Shown in pieces: positions 1 to 12,279 of a DNA stretch of 64,000 nt. Below the pieces are notes generated by a model, which saw nothing but the letters and a program-made list of their open reading frames with translations, had not been told where the DNA came from and made no database searches. The DNA comes from Laccaria trichodermophora (lineage: Eukaryota; Basidiomycota; Agaricomycetes; Agaricales; Hydnangiaceae): NCBI GenBank assembly GCA_018417955.1, contig JACTVC010000002.1, forward strand, positions 1,860,001 to 1,924,000, in the 5' to 3' direction. The translations under genes were made by a program, and so were the position numbers. Every line of letters starts with the position of its first letter. Position 1 is the stretch's first letter.

Positions 1-3000
1 GAATAATCATAACTGCAAGTTGTTCCAGTAAACTTGTATCATGTAACCCAGGTCTAACCGTCGGCCCAAGACGTCGGAATCCTTCTTAGTCTTGGTCGCC
101 GTGGAATATAAGCCAGAGAATCTCGTTTACCACCCTCCAACACTGCCGTTGAATGCTCAGCGAAGTTTTATGGCAGGCCCTGGTGAAGGGCACCCTTTGC
201 AGTCCACTATTCTCCATTTCGAAGGTGTTATTCGTGTTGAGGGAACCCTTTTGAGGTGAATACTCCTACTTCACACTCACACCTTCTCTCAAGATTTTTT
301 TTTTTTGAGTGTCTCTCCAAGGAGACACTATCTTCTATTCTCCACAAAGAACCCTTCTACTATACAGCGTGTGCCGTGGCCCTCGGACAAGGAAAACGAT
401 TCTGTGGAATCGAGGAGGCGACCTCTTGGTTACGACACCTGGCTATTGAATGGCGAAGATTTTTCGTGGTTTATCGATTCAGATGGTGGGTTCTGAATCG
501 CCCTTGATATTCCTTTGCATTAACGAGGGGCAAAGTTTCTGTCAATAAAATCATATTCTCACGAATCAGCAGTGGGGAAATTTGGGTGACATCAGATGGG
601 AGAGCATACTTCGTTCACCTTCAAGAGGATATCGACAACGAAATTTTTTCAGACGAAGTTCTTTTCTCGGGAGAAGTCTACCATCGGGCAAGTTCTTTCC
701 CATGTAATCCGGCGGTATCTTCTCATCGCGTTGTAGGATGATGTGGGCAAGGAAAACCAACCTGAACATCTCAGTCGGCTATTCTGGCAAGGGCATTGTA
801 TTCACGACTTTGAAACTCCAAAATGGGTGCAGAAACAACGACAGTTTGATCCTGACAAGCCAAGACATGAAAGGGGGCGACTTTACGAAGAGCCACGACA
901 CGCAAAGGCGATCGCTATCAATGCAAAATTATCTTTGATCGCAATTGGAACTCTCGGGTATGTTTTGGTATCTATTTCCATAAGATGTCTAAGCCGGAGA
1001 TAGAGGTGCGCTAGAATATACCAACTTTCCTGTTCAGGATGGTGCCGTTCCACTATCACAGAATGTGCACGTCCCCAACCCATACAACCGTCAAACGGGT
1101 CCAGTCTACGCCATGGAATGGAGTTCAGACGGCTATGTTCTTGCTGTCGGCTGGAAACATGGATGGGGTATTTTCAGTGTTTGTGGAAGGTGCCTTGCAT
1201 CAGGTTTCGGAGTTGAGGATCCCATCGACCTTGAGAAGTGAGTTCATCTTTGATGATTTTTCTCTCGCTGACTTTCTTGTGGAAGGTTTCAGGATGTATT
1301 CATGTCCGGGGTCCGCGATCTCGTGAGCCGTTTTCGACTGGGTCATCACGCTAGCCATTCTAATTACTTCAGTCTTGGGGACCCGGAAATTTTGAACTCC
1401 TTGTCCTAGCGCAGCCGTTGGATCAGGGTAGGATTCGCATCCTCGTTTCAATGACCACATACGTAACTATTCCGGCAAGGTGATAATGGTCAGCTGTTTG
1501 CCATTCCTTTCGCAAAGAGTTCTACTACAGGTCAACATTCACCTGTAGGCCAGTCAACAAAAAGTATACTTTTGGGCCGCTCACCCTTAAATTTCAGGAC
1601 AATACGCGTTATGCTTTTCTACAGATGGACGATCGCGCGCTTGTCTATAGAGGGGCTGATCAACCCGACATGAGTGTTATAAATCCAGAGTCTGATGTAT
1701 GGCAGCACATCAAGGTTGTTCTTGCGTGCCTGCCCTGTGTGTGCCATGTTTTAAACATCTGGACAGATTCCGCAGAAATACCTGTCTTCGAACTGGCCTG
1801 TTCGATACTCATCGTTGAGCAGCGACGGTAGATTGATTGCCATTGCCGGCAGAAGAGGCTTCATACATTACAGTTCGACTTCTGGTCGCTGGAAACTGTT
1901 CGTGGACGAGATGCAAGAGCAGGCGTTCACAGTTCGAGGAGGGTTGCTTTGGTTTCATCATGTGCTGATAGTGGCAATGGAGGTTGCCAAATCATTTCAG
2001 GTTCGTCTTGCTTTCTTCTAGGCTCCTGGCGCCTCTGAGGCCGGCAGACAGATCCGCTTATATTCTCGAGACATGGAACTCACTGGACAAAATATCCTAC
2101 ACCGTGAAATTCTCTCATCACCGGTTGTTATTCTCTCCTTGGTCGACAATTCCTTGTTGGTGTACACATTGGACAACAATCTTCACCATTACTTGATTGT
2201 ACCGACGGTAGATTCAATAAGACTCCACTTATGCGGCAGCATATCCTTCACTGGCATCATCGCTGCTCCTACTGCTGTTCGTATGCTTAGTTGGATGATA
2301 CCCAGTGCTCAAAAACGTATGTTGCCTCCTCTTATGCTTCCATCGTGCCGAAAAAATGACTTTTCAGAACTCGGCGATCCTGTCGATGATCTTTCTGTTG
2401 CAGCAGTCCTGATGGTTGTGGGAGGACAGCTAGTGCTCCTTCGTCCTCGAAAGGTACCCTACTGATACGTAACCTCCGTGGAAAAGTTGTTGATTGCGTG
2501 AAGTCTGCAGACCAAGAAGTTAAATATGACATGCAAATATTTGCAGACCGAATCGAGTTTTGCTGGATCCATCTTCGGGGAATTGGTTCCCTTGAAAATT
2601 CATTGTGGGCGTACGATGCCCAAGGTATGCGAGTCTGGTTGAATGCCTTGACCATAGAAGCATCACACTCGACATCCGACATCCACGAAAATATCAAGGA
2701 AAGCGTCAATATACCCCTTGATTTTTATCCCTTGTGTAAGCTTCTCTTTGACCTCTCCATGTATCGCATCTCATTCTGCGTACTCTAGCCGTACTAATGG
2801 ACAAGGGAATAATAATTGGGGCAGAACATGAAACTGCTACTAGGTTAAATCTACCTTTTGCGATGTTTAGACATGCGACAAGTGTAAGTCCTATCTATCT
2901 GACAGTGGGAGAATTGATATATCGTGCTCCAAGTCGCACTTGTTTTTACAGCACATCCTCTTGTACCATCTCAGCGCTCGTCAAATAAAGGAGGCGATTC

Positions 3001-3553
3001 AGTTCGCCTCAAACTACAAAAACCTTGTTTTCTTCGCCCATGCACTCGAAATACTTTTGCACACAGTTGTAGAATCGGAATCTACTGTCTCAAGCTCTGG
3101 CAGAGGGGAAGGGACGTTCGTGAGTCCAGATGCCATCCTGCCGACCGTCATAGAATTCCTGGATCATTTTGACGTATCACTCGATGTCGTGGTTGGCTGT
3201 GCGCGAAAGACTGAGCTGACGCGATGGCGGCGTCTCTTTGACGTCGTCGGAAACCCGAAGGCGCTTTTTGAGGTGAGTTTCCCTACCCTTGACTGACAAG
3301 CCTCTGAAGAGTGTGCCAGACCTGTCTCGCCTCGCAACGGCTCAAAACGGCAGGGTCTTACTTATTGGTTCTCCACAACCTTGAGCAGCTGGACGAAAAT
3401 AGTAGTGAAGCCGTTCGATTGTTGAAGAAGGCCGTGGAGGGCAAGGAATGGCAGTTGTGTCGGGAATTACTCCGATTTCTGCAGTCCATTGACGACAGCG
3501 GAGAGGCACTGCGGACGGCTCTTCTTCAAGTGAACCTAGCGATCGGGTTGTGA
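1..3553 (+). CDS. RIC1: RIC1 homologue, Rab6-GEF subunit (5' end outside window)
   Basis: Partner of RGP1 in the Golgi complex that activates Ypt6/Rab6 for endosome-to-Golgi traffic (family knowledge). The gene enters from the left edge; the first visible exon begins near 52 after an AG acceptor. Joined exons read through WD40-like segments: TSESFLVLVAVEY near 71-109, SPRRHYLLFSTKNP near 308, a DGRAYFVHL stretch near 595, and MDDRALVYRGADQPD from 1625. They end in the helical RIC1 domain: HILLYHLSARQ near 2950, HALEILLHTVVES near 3040, then LKTAGSYLLVLHNLEQL and WQLCRELLRFLQSIDD to the stop at 3551-3553. At least ten introns of about 50 bases are needed, and all boundaries I checked keep frame, so it looks intact. 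The N-terminal part lies upstream of the window. Confidence 0.93.
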
Positions 3554-3768
3554 CATCCTTTTTCTCAGTTCACTCTTTTACTCGCCCATGAGCTTACATA
3601 TTACATAACATGGCACTCAAGCCGTAGATAGCAAGTAGATAGTTGGTAGATAGCGGAGTTGAGGGGGAGTGGATGGACTCCGTTGAAGACTCTTAGGAAA
3701 GGGTTCGATGGGCGATCGTTCTTTAAATAAACTTCAGATTCTGTCCTTGAGCACACACCATCGATACT

Positions 3769-5291
3769 ATGGACTCGAACATATTACACACCCAGGAGGG
3801 CGTTGTCATTATATCCTACACCACATTAGTATCATCTCCTCTGTCTTTGAAAGACTCCATAGGTCAGGATCACTTCGAGTGTCCAACTTGGAAGTACCAT
3901 CACCAACATTGATACCCCCCAGAGCATGCGTTTGGGTCCGGTTCGAGATCGTTGGGAATCATCATCGTTCGCGATTTACCGCCCGTCTATATCACGTATC
4001 GGGAACGACTGTTGAAGCTAGCCTACCGTTTTGCAAACCTGGACGAAAGCACTCGCGATAAGCATGTACATGCAGAAAGTAGATACAGGTGAATACTACC
4101 ATTGTCTAAGGAATCGTCTCAGTCAACCATTATAGTTTTGGATGGTCTCATGGGAAGGTAGCTTGCCCATCATTAGCCTCCTGAATGATTTACCATCATA
4201 CGCACCAGGAGATAATGAATGGGAAACCCGGTTTGTTGAACTTCAACTTGAATGGAACGTGCCTTGTTCATGATACTTATGGACAACCTTGCCGTTCTTA
4301 GACACCCTGAAAGCTTCCTTTTACGCGAATCCAGTGTTCGACAACCCCACCGTCACCTTTGACGAACAACGCGCATTTCCTGAATATTATGGGAGCAATA
4401 TCTGTATGAGTAACAGTATACTATCTCACTTCAAGTTGTCTTCATCCATCTTGTTCAGGGCCAAACAAAACCGAACCAGGTGTCGAAGGGTTTGAGGAGG
4501 CGTTCAAAGACTTGGGAAGGTGAGGGAACGGAGAACGTTGAGAACGTCTCAACGCCATTTCCCCTTTCACCATAGTTCACCATGGTTGACGAGTTGAACA
4601 GCTTCGTTTTCAAAGTGGGTTGCGAGCTGGCGGTAGCTTGTCAGCCGTTTGGTATGGTCTGTGCCAGCTACAGTCGAACAAATGCTAAAGTTTTTACAAG
4701 TCGAAGAGGTTTCGGACCTTTCAGATAAGATATCCCTCCCACATTTAATTAGAACGTCGCAAACTACGAAGGCTCGTCTTCTGCATTATTTTCCAACTCC
4801 GCCAAGCACGAGTTTGCCCCGGGATGAACCTTTGGATAGCTGGTGTGGGTTCCATCTTGACCACTCCCTGCTAACAGGTTTGTGTTCGGTACGTTTTTTT
4901 TTTTGAATTAACCAGCTTCCTTCCTTTTGACATGTCGAAGGCAATGTATCTCGAGGCGAACGATGGCGCTGAACCAACTGTTGTACCATCGCCCTCTCTA
5001 GCATCTGGTCTTTACATTCGGAATCGTGGGGGTGATTTGATAAAAGTCTCCATTCCGAGTGACTGTCTGGCGTTTCAAACTGGAGAAGCACTTGAGATTG
5101 CCACCGGTGGGAAACTTTTGGCGACCCCACATTGCGTTAGGGTAGGAGGGCTGCATGTAGAGAGGGTCTCACGAGAAACATTTGCGTTATTCATGCAACC
5201 AAACACCGACCAGCCTCTTTCTACGTCAATAACGTTCGGAGAATTCAGCAAGCAGGTCTTTAACGATCATTATGGAAGTCGGTTGATGTAA
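3769..5291 (+). CDS. 2OG-Fe(II) oxygenase, clavaminate synthase-like/isopenicillin N synthase-like
   Basis: Predicted non-haem iron, 2-oxoglutarate-dependent dioxygenase; substrate unknown. The ATG at 3769 opens a short exon (MDSNILHTQEG). Further exons give IIIVRDLPPVYITY near 3961-3990, FGWSHGKE near 4138, KASFYANPVFDNP near 4309 and FVFKVGCELAVACQPF near 4600. The core fold carries an H-x-D iron motif in WCGFHLDHSLLTGL (about 4843-4876), a second iron histidine in ATPHCVR (about 5122) and a possible 2OG-binding arginine in VSRETFALF (about 5167). About eight exons. It lies 215 bases behind RIC1 on the same strand and converges on ATG26 with about 100 bases between stops. Fold assignment is firm; biological role is not known to me. 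Confidence 0.85.
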
Positions 5292-5394
5292 TCTATGATA
5301 CAATGTTACGAATATGTATATGCAGAGTATCTTTCCAGAATGAACGATGAAGTCAAGATTTCTAACGGTTGTGAGGTGAGTTGTGAGCTGTACG

Positions 5395-8300
5395 TCACGG
5401 CGAGGTAGAAAGCGGTCGACGCTGGGACGATCCTGACGCAAATGTGTCGGGTAAGACAGATAGCACCGCGGCGGTAAAACTCGTACGTTTGTCTTTATTA
5501 TTCCTTCGCGAACCAATGGAGGACCGACGATCATCCTGATCCGAGATCACACTCCACTCCTCACTCGGTGCTCCTCGTACAGAACCGCTGGAGTTGTAGC
5601 CCGAATATGATTCGGGTGAGTAACTAACACGATGGTCGTGATCACGGATAGTGGAGAGGTCTGTCTCAGCTTCACCATCGCTCTCTTCGTTTCGCTGTCG
5701 CTTGATAAGAGAGCGAGCGTACTCCAAGTCCCGGTATATGGATTCTATGGCTGTAGAAACACCTTTCTCCTGTAGACGCGGATCAGTCAATAGTGCCCGA
5801 CAGAATAACAAGAGCATTACCCCTCTAATTTGTTCCCCAATTGCTTTAGCACGATCTATCTGCTTTTGATCAGTGGTTGCAAGCACCAACGCCTCGGTCA
5901 AGGATTGAACAGTAAGCTTTCTGACGCCAGTACCAACACCAAGAGCTTCGACGCGGTCTGCCCAAAACATCTGATCACCGAAGAATGGTCTAATTATCGT
6001 TGGTATTCCCGCTGAAACTGTTTAACCCCCTGAATATCAAAGGCTATTGATTTCTCACCTCTTAAGCTGGCTCCAGTAGTACCCGCCCCGCCATGATGAC
6101 AAGCTGCATCAATGCGCTGGAACAGCCAATCGTGAGGTACCGATGATATAGGATATATTTCAGCAGGTAACGCTTCTTCTGATTCGACATCGTCGCCGGA
6201 TTTCACATGGAGTCGGTCTGACCAACCCTTTGAGAGGATAGCACAGACGCCACTCTGCAGAACAGCTTCCACAACACAACGGGTCATTGTTTTTGGGTCC
6301 GAAACTACAATGCTTCCAAAGCCAATGTAGACAACTTTTTGTCGAGATTGATGTGCGTTGTCAATAAAATCAATAAGATCTTGAGGAGGGATCCACTTTT
6401 TAGAACTGACGTCGGCATCATCCAGAAACCAGTAGCCTAATATATCAAAGTTTATCAAGTGAAAGTAGGAAGTGAGTTAACGAACCCGTCACCCGAATCC
6501 ACTCTGGCCAATCAAGCGGTGGGGGCACCACATGGGGACTAAAGTTGTACAAAAATGGAATTTTGTGTGGTTCCATTTTGTCAAGACTTGTTGGTCCAAG
6601 GTGTAAGAGATCACGTCTCCACCGGTTTATTTGACCTGCGGTAGCTCGCCAAAATACCTGATCGAACATGACATAAGTCTGATGAGGGGGAAGTAAGACG
6701 AAGATTTCTGCAAGGCATGCATAACGACACTCAACCATATAATTGTAACTACCGCCCATCTGAAAAAAAATTGCGTTAGAGTGGCACATTCTGAAGCTGT
6801 AAAACCTGCCTTGCGCTCTGGCACAGCAAATGCATGGGGATACGCTCTAGGTCGTTTTTAGTATGTACCTATCGATGTGCTTCACCACCAGGTTTACCTT
6901 GTCCGCGTCCACGTCATTGTGAATGCCCTAAAATATGGGATTGCTAATGCTTCAGCTATGTGGTAACCACCCATTGCGCTAGGACTTTCCACCAAGACGT
7001 CAGCCCCCTGGCAGGCTTCCCAGGATGTCTTGAGGAGGTCGTCCAACCACCCTCGAAACTATCGCTTCATAGTGAGTCTCGAGAGCACAAAATTCCACAA
7101 GTTATGTTACCTTCTGCAAGCCTTCTTTGAGGAATGACACAGTAAATGTTCCATTTTCGACGCATATTCGCATCAACTCAGCGGGATCACCTCCGACATA
7201 CCCATATTCGATACCATGCTGCCTTTTGATTGAGTGGGCAGCAAATAGAAGTAAGCATCAACGTACAGATTCAATCCAAGCCTGAAATTCGCCATGGGTT
7301 GCGATCTTGCACTTATGTCCATCAGCTATGAGGCCTTTAGCCAAGGCTATGTAAGGTTGAACGTCACCACGTGATCCGATCGTCAGGAAAGTAAATCGGA
7401 GTGACTTGTGAGGCTTGAAATTCAAAAAAGTCGATGACGCTGAAGTGAACATGAGAGCTGGGAGAGAATCTGCCATATTCTCTGGGGGTGGCGATGGGTC
7501 GCAATCACTACCAATAGATCTCGTTTCGAACGCTTCTAGAGTAAGCGCGTCTCGCTTTCCGGGAGATGTTGTTGCTGCGGAAATACCAGCCACCATACGT
7601 TTCCTGACACTCTCCATTTGATTCTCCAGCAATTGCACAAATGCTGCCCGTTTGTCCTCAGCTCCAAATTCAAAGAAAAGTTCCTCGTGGCCCTTTACAA
7701 TGATAATCAAGCCATGATGACCAAATCGAGTCGCTTTCGATTTCTCCAAGGCGAGAATATCCCGAAGGGGCAACGTCATCTGTCAACAGAGGTTGAACGT
7801 GAATACCCATGATTTATGAAAACAACTTACCCTGGTCCGAGAAGTCAATGGGCCACTTGACTTGAAACAGAAGAAATTCGTGGAAACATAGAGCCTTCCG
7901 GATACTGGCAGAAGCCTGTAGATGTAACCCGGAAAGTCTAGATAACGGTTAACAGCAAATAATATCGTCCAAAACAAGACCCACATCCTAATAAGATCTC
8001 TTTCTCATCATACGCGAAAGCCGCACGGAATTTATCAGTTGCTTCTTGGTCAGCGGCGATGTCCGGCGTTTCGAGCACACTGAATGCCATGTCTCCGGTA
8101 CCGCCTGATCTATTAATTGGCCCAGGCGAAGAGACAGTTGCAGCTGAGTACACCTCTTTGACACCAACAGAGTCGAACGGAGAATCCTGGTTGTTGCCAG
8201 CCAACGCGCCAAACACTCTACGAGATTTAAACCATGAGGGGACGCCGACGTTCCATGAATTGGTGCTGTCTCTGCTCAATGAAGATTCGTTAGGATATGT

Positions 8301-10645
8301 GGAGGCACGGGAGGTGGAGGGTGGGTACGTGTGATTAAGTGGAGGTAATGATTGAACTGAACTCTTCGATGGATCTTGTCGGGATTCAATGTTATCTTGG
8401 GAGGTGGACTTTGGAGACGTAGTTATTGGGATAAATGAAGAGTTACCCCTTCGAGATATATGTGTGTACTCGTCACCCTGTGTTTCTGGAAGAATGTTCG
8501 ATCCTGAGCGGCCAAGAGACAGGGTATCCGAAAGGGGTTTGAGAAGGGAGGACAACCTAAACCCCGATGCCGCTTTTGGAATACTTATATCTAGAGGGTT
8601 CGTTGGCGGCTGGAGGGAGATAGGGGATGAACGTGAAATTGTTGTGTCCAGGAGTGCAGGATATGTTTCTTGTTCCGGAAAGCTACGGTGGCTGCGGATC
8701 ACATCACGTATTTGTTCAAGAGATGCTGAAAGATCCTGAAAGTAGGCGAAGAAGTATGAATCGACGGAGTATTGCTCTTGTTCTCCTTTGTCGACGACTT
8801 TCACTTCAATGGTTTCACTGAAATCCATTGCTGAAGACCGTTCCACGTCCAAAACGACGGAGTATGGGATTGCGATCTTGAGAACGCGAAGGAATTTAAT
8901 TGGATACGTCAAGAAAAAAAGAAAAATGCACACCTTGACGCTATCTCCCATATTTTGGGCTTTAAAAATAACCTTCCTTATCGCTTTCACCCATTCTTCC
9001 TGGCTGGGAACGGAATCCGCGGAGAGAATGACCGTCTTTTGATTGGTTCGCAACCGAAAATCCTTTCCACCAACAGCATCACACGAAATGGCATATCGTA
9101 AATCTACGATGCCATGAGGGAAGTATGGATCCTATAAATGACTCTTTGGTATTGAGACGAGGCAAATACGTCATCATTTCTTACCGAGGAGGATTGATAC
9201 CAAGAGAGTGCATCGTTTTTTAAAACGAACCAATGCTTTATCCATCGTTTTGTCCGCTGGGCCTTCTTGTTGAGAGAGCCGGATTTCAGGATTTGGTCCT
9301 GTGGAACGTTAATTGATCAGTGGCGCGGCAAGCACTGGACTTTGTAAATCCTAACCTCTCTGGTGGGCATATGCGCAAAGAAGCATAGATGAGAATTCGT
9401 GAGATACATGTATCCCTGTAATACTGGGACAACTTATGTTTGCGATCATATTCGGGGGAAGGCTGGGGACTTACACACAGAACGCAAGAGCCAGCATGGC
9501 ATTTCTACATATTCATGAAGATAATGCCACAAAGATACGGGAAGAACTTACCAGCGCAAACTTCCTGGATGTCGTCAAGTTCGTAGATGTCCCTAAGTTT
9601 CTCTGCGAGACGAGCCCTTCGATGAAGCTTCACAGTTGCCATGCTTCCGGTTCTGGTCATCATCGATTTGAAGAGAATTGAATCATGAGTTTCAACTGGG
9701 GTGGATTGTGGGATGGATTGGTGTGAAAGAAGTGAAGGCCTTGACGACGAAGAGTGAGAGGTATCTTCAAAGTCCTGCTCTATTTCTTCGTCCGATACGA
9801 CAGTGTCATCTATTGCAAGTTCTTCCTCAATCACAGCAGAATGTGCTTGGATTCCATGCTTTGGAAGTCCTGGTATGCTAATGCGACGTGATCTTGCGAG
9901 CGGTCTATGAATGGTATGAATGGAAGAGGAGAGCTGCTGGACTAAAGGGAGGATACGTAAGCAGTTCGTGGAGTGACGCTGTTCTGGATTCTTACACTGT
10001 GGCCGCTGATCTTCGTCATCACTGCCTATATCCATGGGACTCAAAGCGTTGCTTTCATCATCGTTATCTGGATTCATCCATGGCAGGGCTTGAAGTGCCT
10101 GAATAAGAGTTTGCGTGCCGGCACGCATCTGAAACGGGACAGTGCGGCGTCAGAAGAGGAGAAACGCGCGAAATTGATCACGCACGGATCCGTCCCCTCG
10201 AAATGGGCTTAGCGACGGCCGAAGTGGCGGAGAAGGAGGGACTATGAAAGGTGAGTCATCCGGCACCATTGTTGCGCTTTGTGTCAGACGCAATGACCTG
10301 GGAGAAGCACTGGGAGAAGATGAACCTGGGTCTTTGATTAAATATGACCCAGGGTGTGATTACGAGTCAGCACGCACCCTCATTCTCCGCAGATGCATGG
10401 CCTCTGACTTTCCGGTTCAGAGAGAATAACCTGCGAGCGCTAGACGAAGATGAAGGCGAAGGTGCAGATTTTCCCCCAACGCTACGACTCAGTTTATCTA
10501 CGGTCTTTTCGACTGCGGTGGACAACCGTTTGACACGACTCTGTCCTTGAAGAGAATTGGGTGCTTTATCATCACCTTGTGGTGCAATTCCTAAAGCCTG
10601 TTCAGAAGTATCGATGGAGTGTAGGGAGGATTTCGGGGTGGACAT
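5395..10645 (-). CDS. ATG26: Sterol 3-beta-glucosyltransferase
   Basis: Transfers glucose from UDP-glucose to ergosterol; ATG26 acts at membranes and in pexophagy in some yeasts (family knowledge). The start ATG is at 10645 (MSTPKSSL). After a long serine-rich, low-complexity N-terminus come a PH-like region (about 8730-9040, [12 protein letters not shown]), a GRAM segment (about 7640-7780, [20 protein letters not shown]), and the glycosyltransferase N-domain with [20 protein letters not shown] (about 7310-7410). The nucleotide-sugar region holds [11 protein letters not shown] (about 6300) and [18 protein letters not shown] (about 6060-6115). The C-terminal tail is charged and serine-rich, ending at 5395. 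Domain order GRAM-PH-GRAM-GT matches the fungal ATG26/UGT80 family and explains the large size. Many short introns. It diverges from the SUR7-like gene across 277 bases. Confidence 0.92.
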
Positions 10646-10816
10646 TGGGGGTAAATACGAGAACAAAATGACCGAGGCTGCGGCAAAAGGAAAGCACTGA
10701 TAAGCGCTGAGCGCTGAGCACTAAGTGGACAGTGTGTGAACAGAGGTCACGTCGCCTTGTGCTTACGTAATAATCGACCTCGACACGTTCATGTCGCGCG
10801 CAGCTCTCCTCACTGA

Positions 10817-10824
10817 TATATAAG
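10817..10824 (+). promoter_or_regulatory. TATA box of SUR7-like gene
   Basis: TATATAAG about 100 bases before the ATG at 10923, inside the divergent ATG26/SUR7-like intergenic region. It is oriented for the plus-strand gene. The transcription start itself is not visible. Confidence 0.5.
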
Positions 10825-10922
10825 TACCTTGGATATACCCGACTCTTACGCTCTCAACGATATACCACAACTTTTGACGACACATACCACGATCTGTGAT
10901 TTCCACTTATTGCCTTACCCCG

Positions 10923-11998
10923 ATGCGCGGAGAAATATGTGTGGGCTTTGCATCGTTCCTGGCGTGCGTCGTCGCAAGTCCCTACGACATCCAGTGTACT
11001 GACAATATTCATAGATTTACCTCTTTGCTGCTACTCATATTCGTTCATGTCAGGCTTTTTAAATTTGATCCTAATGTGCTTCACCGACCAACTCTCTACA
11101 GGTTGGTCAAATAACTACATCTACAGTTCCTCGTGGAATATGGATGGTGATTGTTGCCTTTTTTTCATTGGCAATCCATTCCGCTGATAGGTTCGCCTTA
11201 GGTTGAAGTCAACATGTCAACATATGGGTAAGTATCATGAAGCATCGCCCTTGTACTCTTGATCATCGTCTCGTAGAGCGTCTCTCCAAAGCGCAATATT
11301 CAATCCTATCATGGGCCTCTACACAAGTAATGCGAGCGCACCACTACAGGCTGGCCTGGGGTTGCGACAATTTTACAAATTTGGCTTGTATTCGTACTGT
11401 GGATACATTTCCGAAAAAGAAGGCACCTGCGGGAACCATACAGTTGGGGAACAGTTCACGCCGTTCGACGCCGTCATTTCTGACATGCTTCCACAAAATT
11501 ATTCGATACTCACAGCTAACCTTATACCAGGGAATGTAACCCTTCGTGATTCCAAGTACCTTGGCCAGTCTACGAAAGCGGCGTACTGGATGTTGCTTTT
11601 GGGGACCCTATGTGCTGCGCTTACATTGCTCACGTTAGCCGTTTTTCCACCGCTGCATCCAAATCTTAACCTATCTGTAGTGGCATTGCCAAGAATCATT
11701 TCACATTCTTCGTTTCCACCATTTTTGCCATTGCCGGGAGCCTTCTGCTTTTAATTGGGGCCAGCATATGGACTGTCCTCATAAAAAAGTCAGAGTCGGT
11801 GAACCACCTTCTTATTCCGGGAACGCAAATTCCGAGTGGTATCAGCGTTTCTGTGGGACCTGGGCTGTTTCTCACCTGGGCGGCCTTCGTTGCGCTTGTC
11901 GTGTCCATCATTCCATACATGATCAGGTACGTAGAGAGTTTGCATGTTTAGGAGATTGTTGACGAAGCTTCCCAAGTTGCTGCACCTACCGAGGATGA
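10923..11998 (+). CDS. SUR7/PalI (Rim9) family four-TM membrane protein
   Basis: Fungal plasma-membrane protein of the claudin-like SUR7/PalI group, linked in other fungi to eisosomes/cortical patches or to ambient-pH signalling. Exon 1 starts MRGEICVGFASFLACV, a first hydrophobic helix. Small exons supply LLLLIFVHV, then VGQITTSTVPRGIWM (11101-11145) and VEVNMSTYG. The main exon from 11276 holds the cysteine motif GLYSYCGY...GTC (about 11382-11430) of the extracellular loop. Helices 2-4 follow: MLLLGTLCAALTLL, FFVSTIFAIAGSLLLLIG, and LFLTWAAFVALVVSIIPYMI. The last exon encodes SCCTYRG and the stop at 11996-11998. I chose the ATG at 10923 because it fits the first helix. Which subfamily it belongs to is uncertain. 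Confidence 0.85.
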
Positions 11999-12279
11999 CT
12001 GACAGGTCTCCACCGGTCATTGGACAAATCTAATTTAACGATCTAAACTCTACGTAAATAGCAAGACTTGTAGACGTAGATGCGAACTACCACGAAGGGT
12101 AATCCGATACCGAACCAGTTGTCCCGATCTCGATCAATGATGGGGTTTGTTGTCAGCCTCCGCCAAGCCTACTTGTATTATTTTCTTCTTTCTACCCAGT
12201 TTCTACCCAAAGTATAACCACCTTCTCTTGACCACTGTAGTCCGCCGTTCCTTTCTCTTCTCTTTTCAACGACCTTGCA

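Noticed and set aside
5226..5534. 102-codon minus-strand frame at the end of the oxygenase gene
   Set aside because: It overlaps the C-termini of two well-supported convergent genes in another frame and matches nothing.
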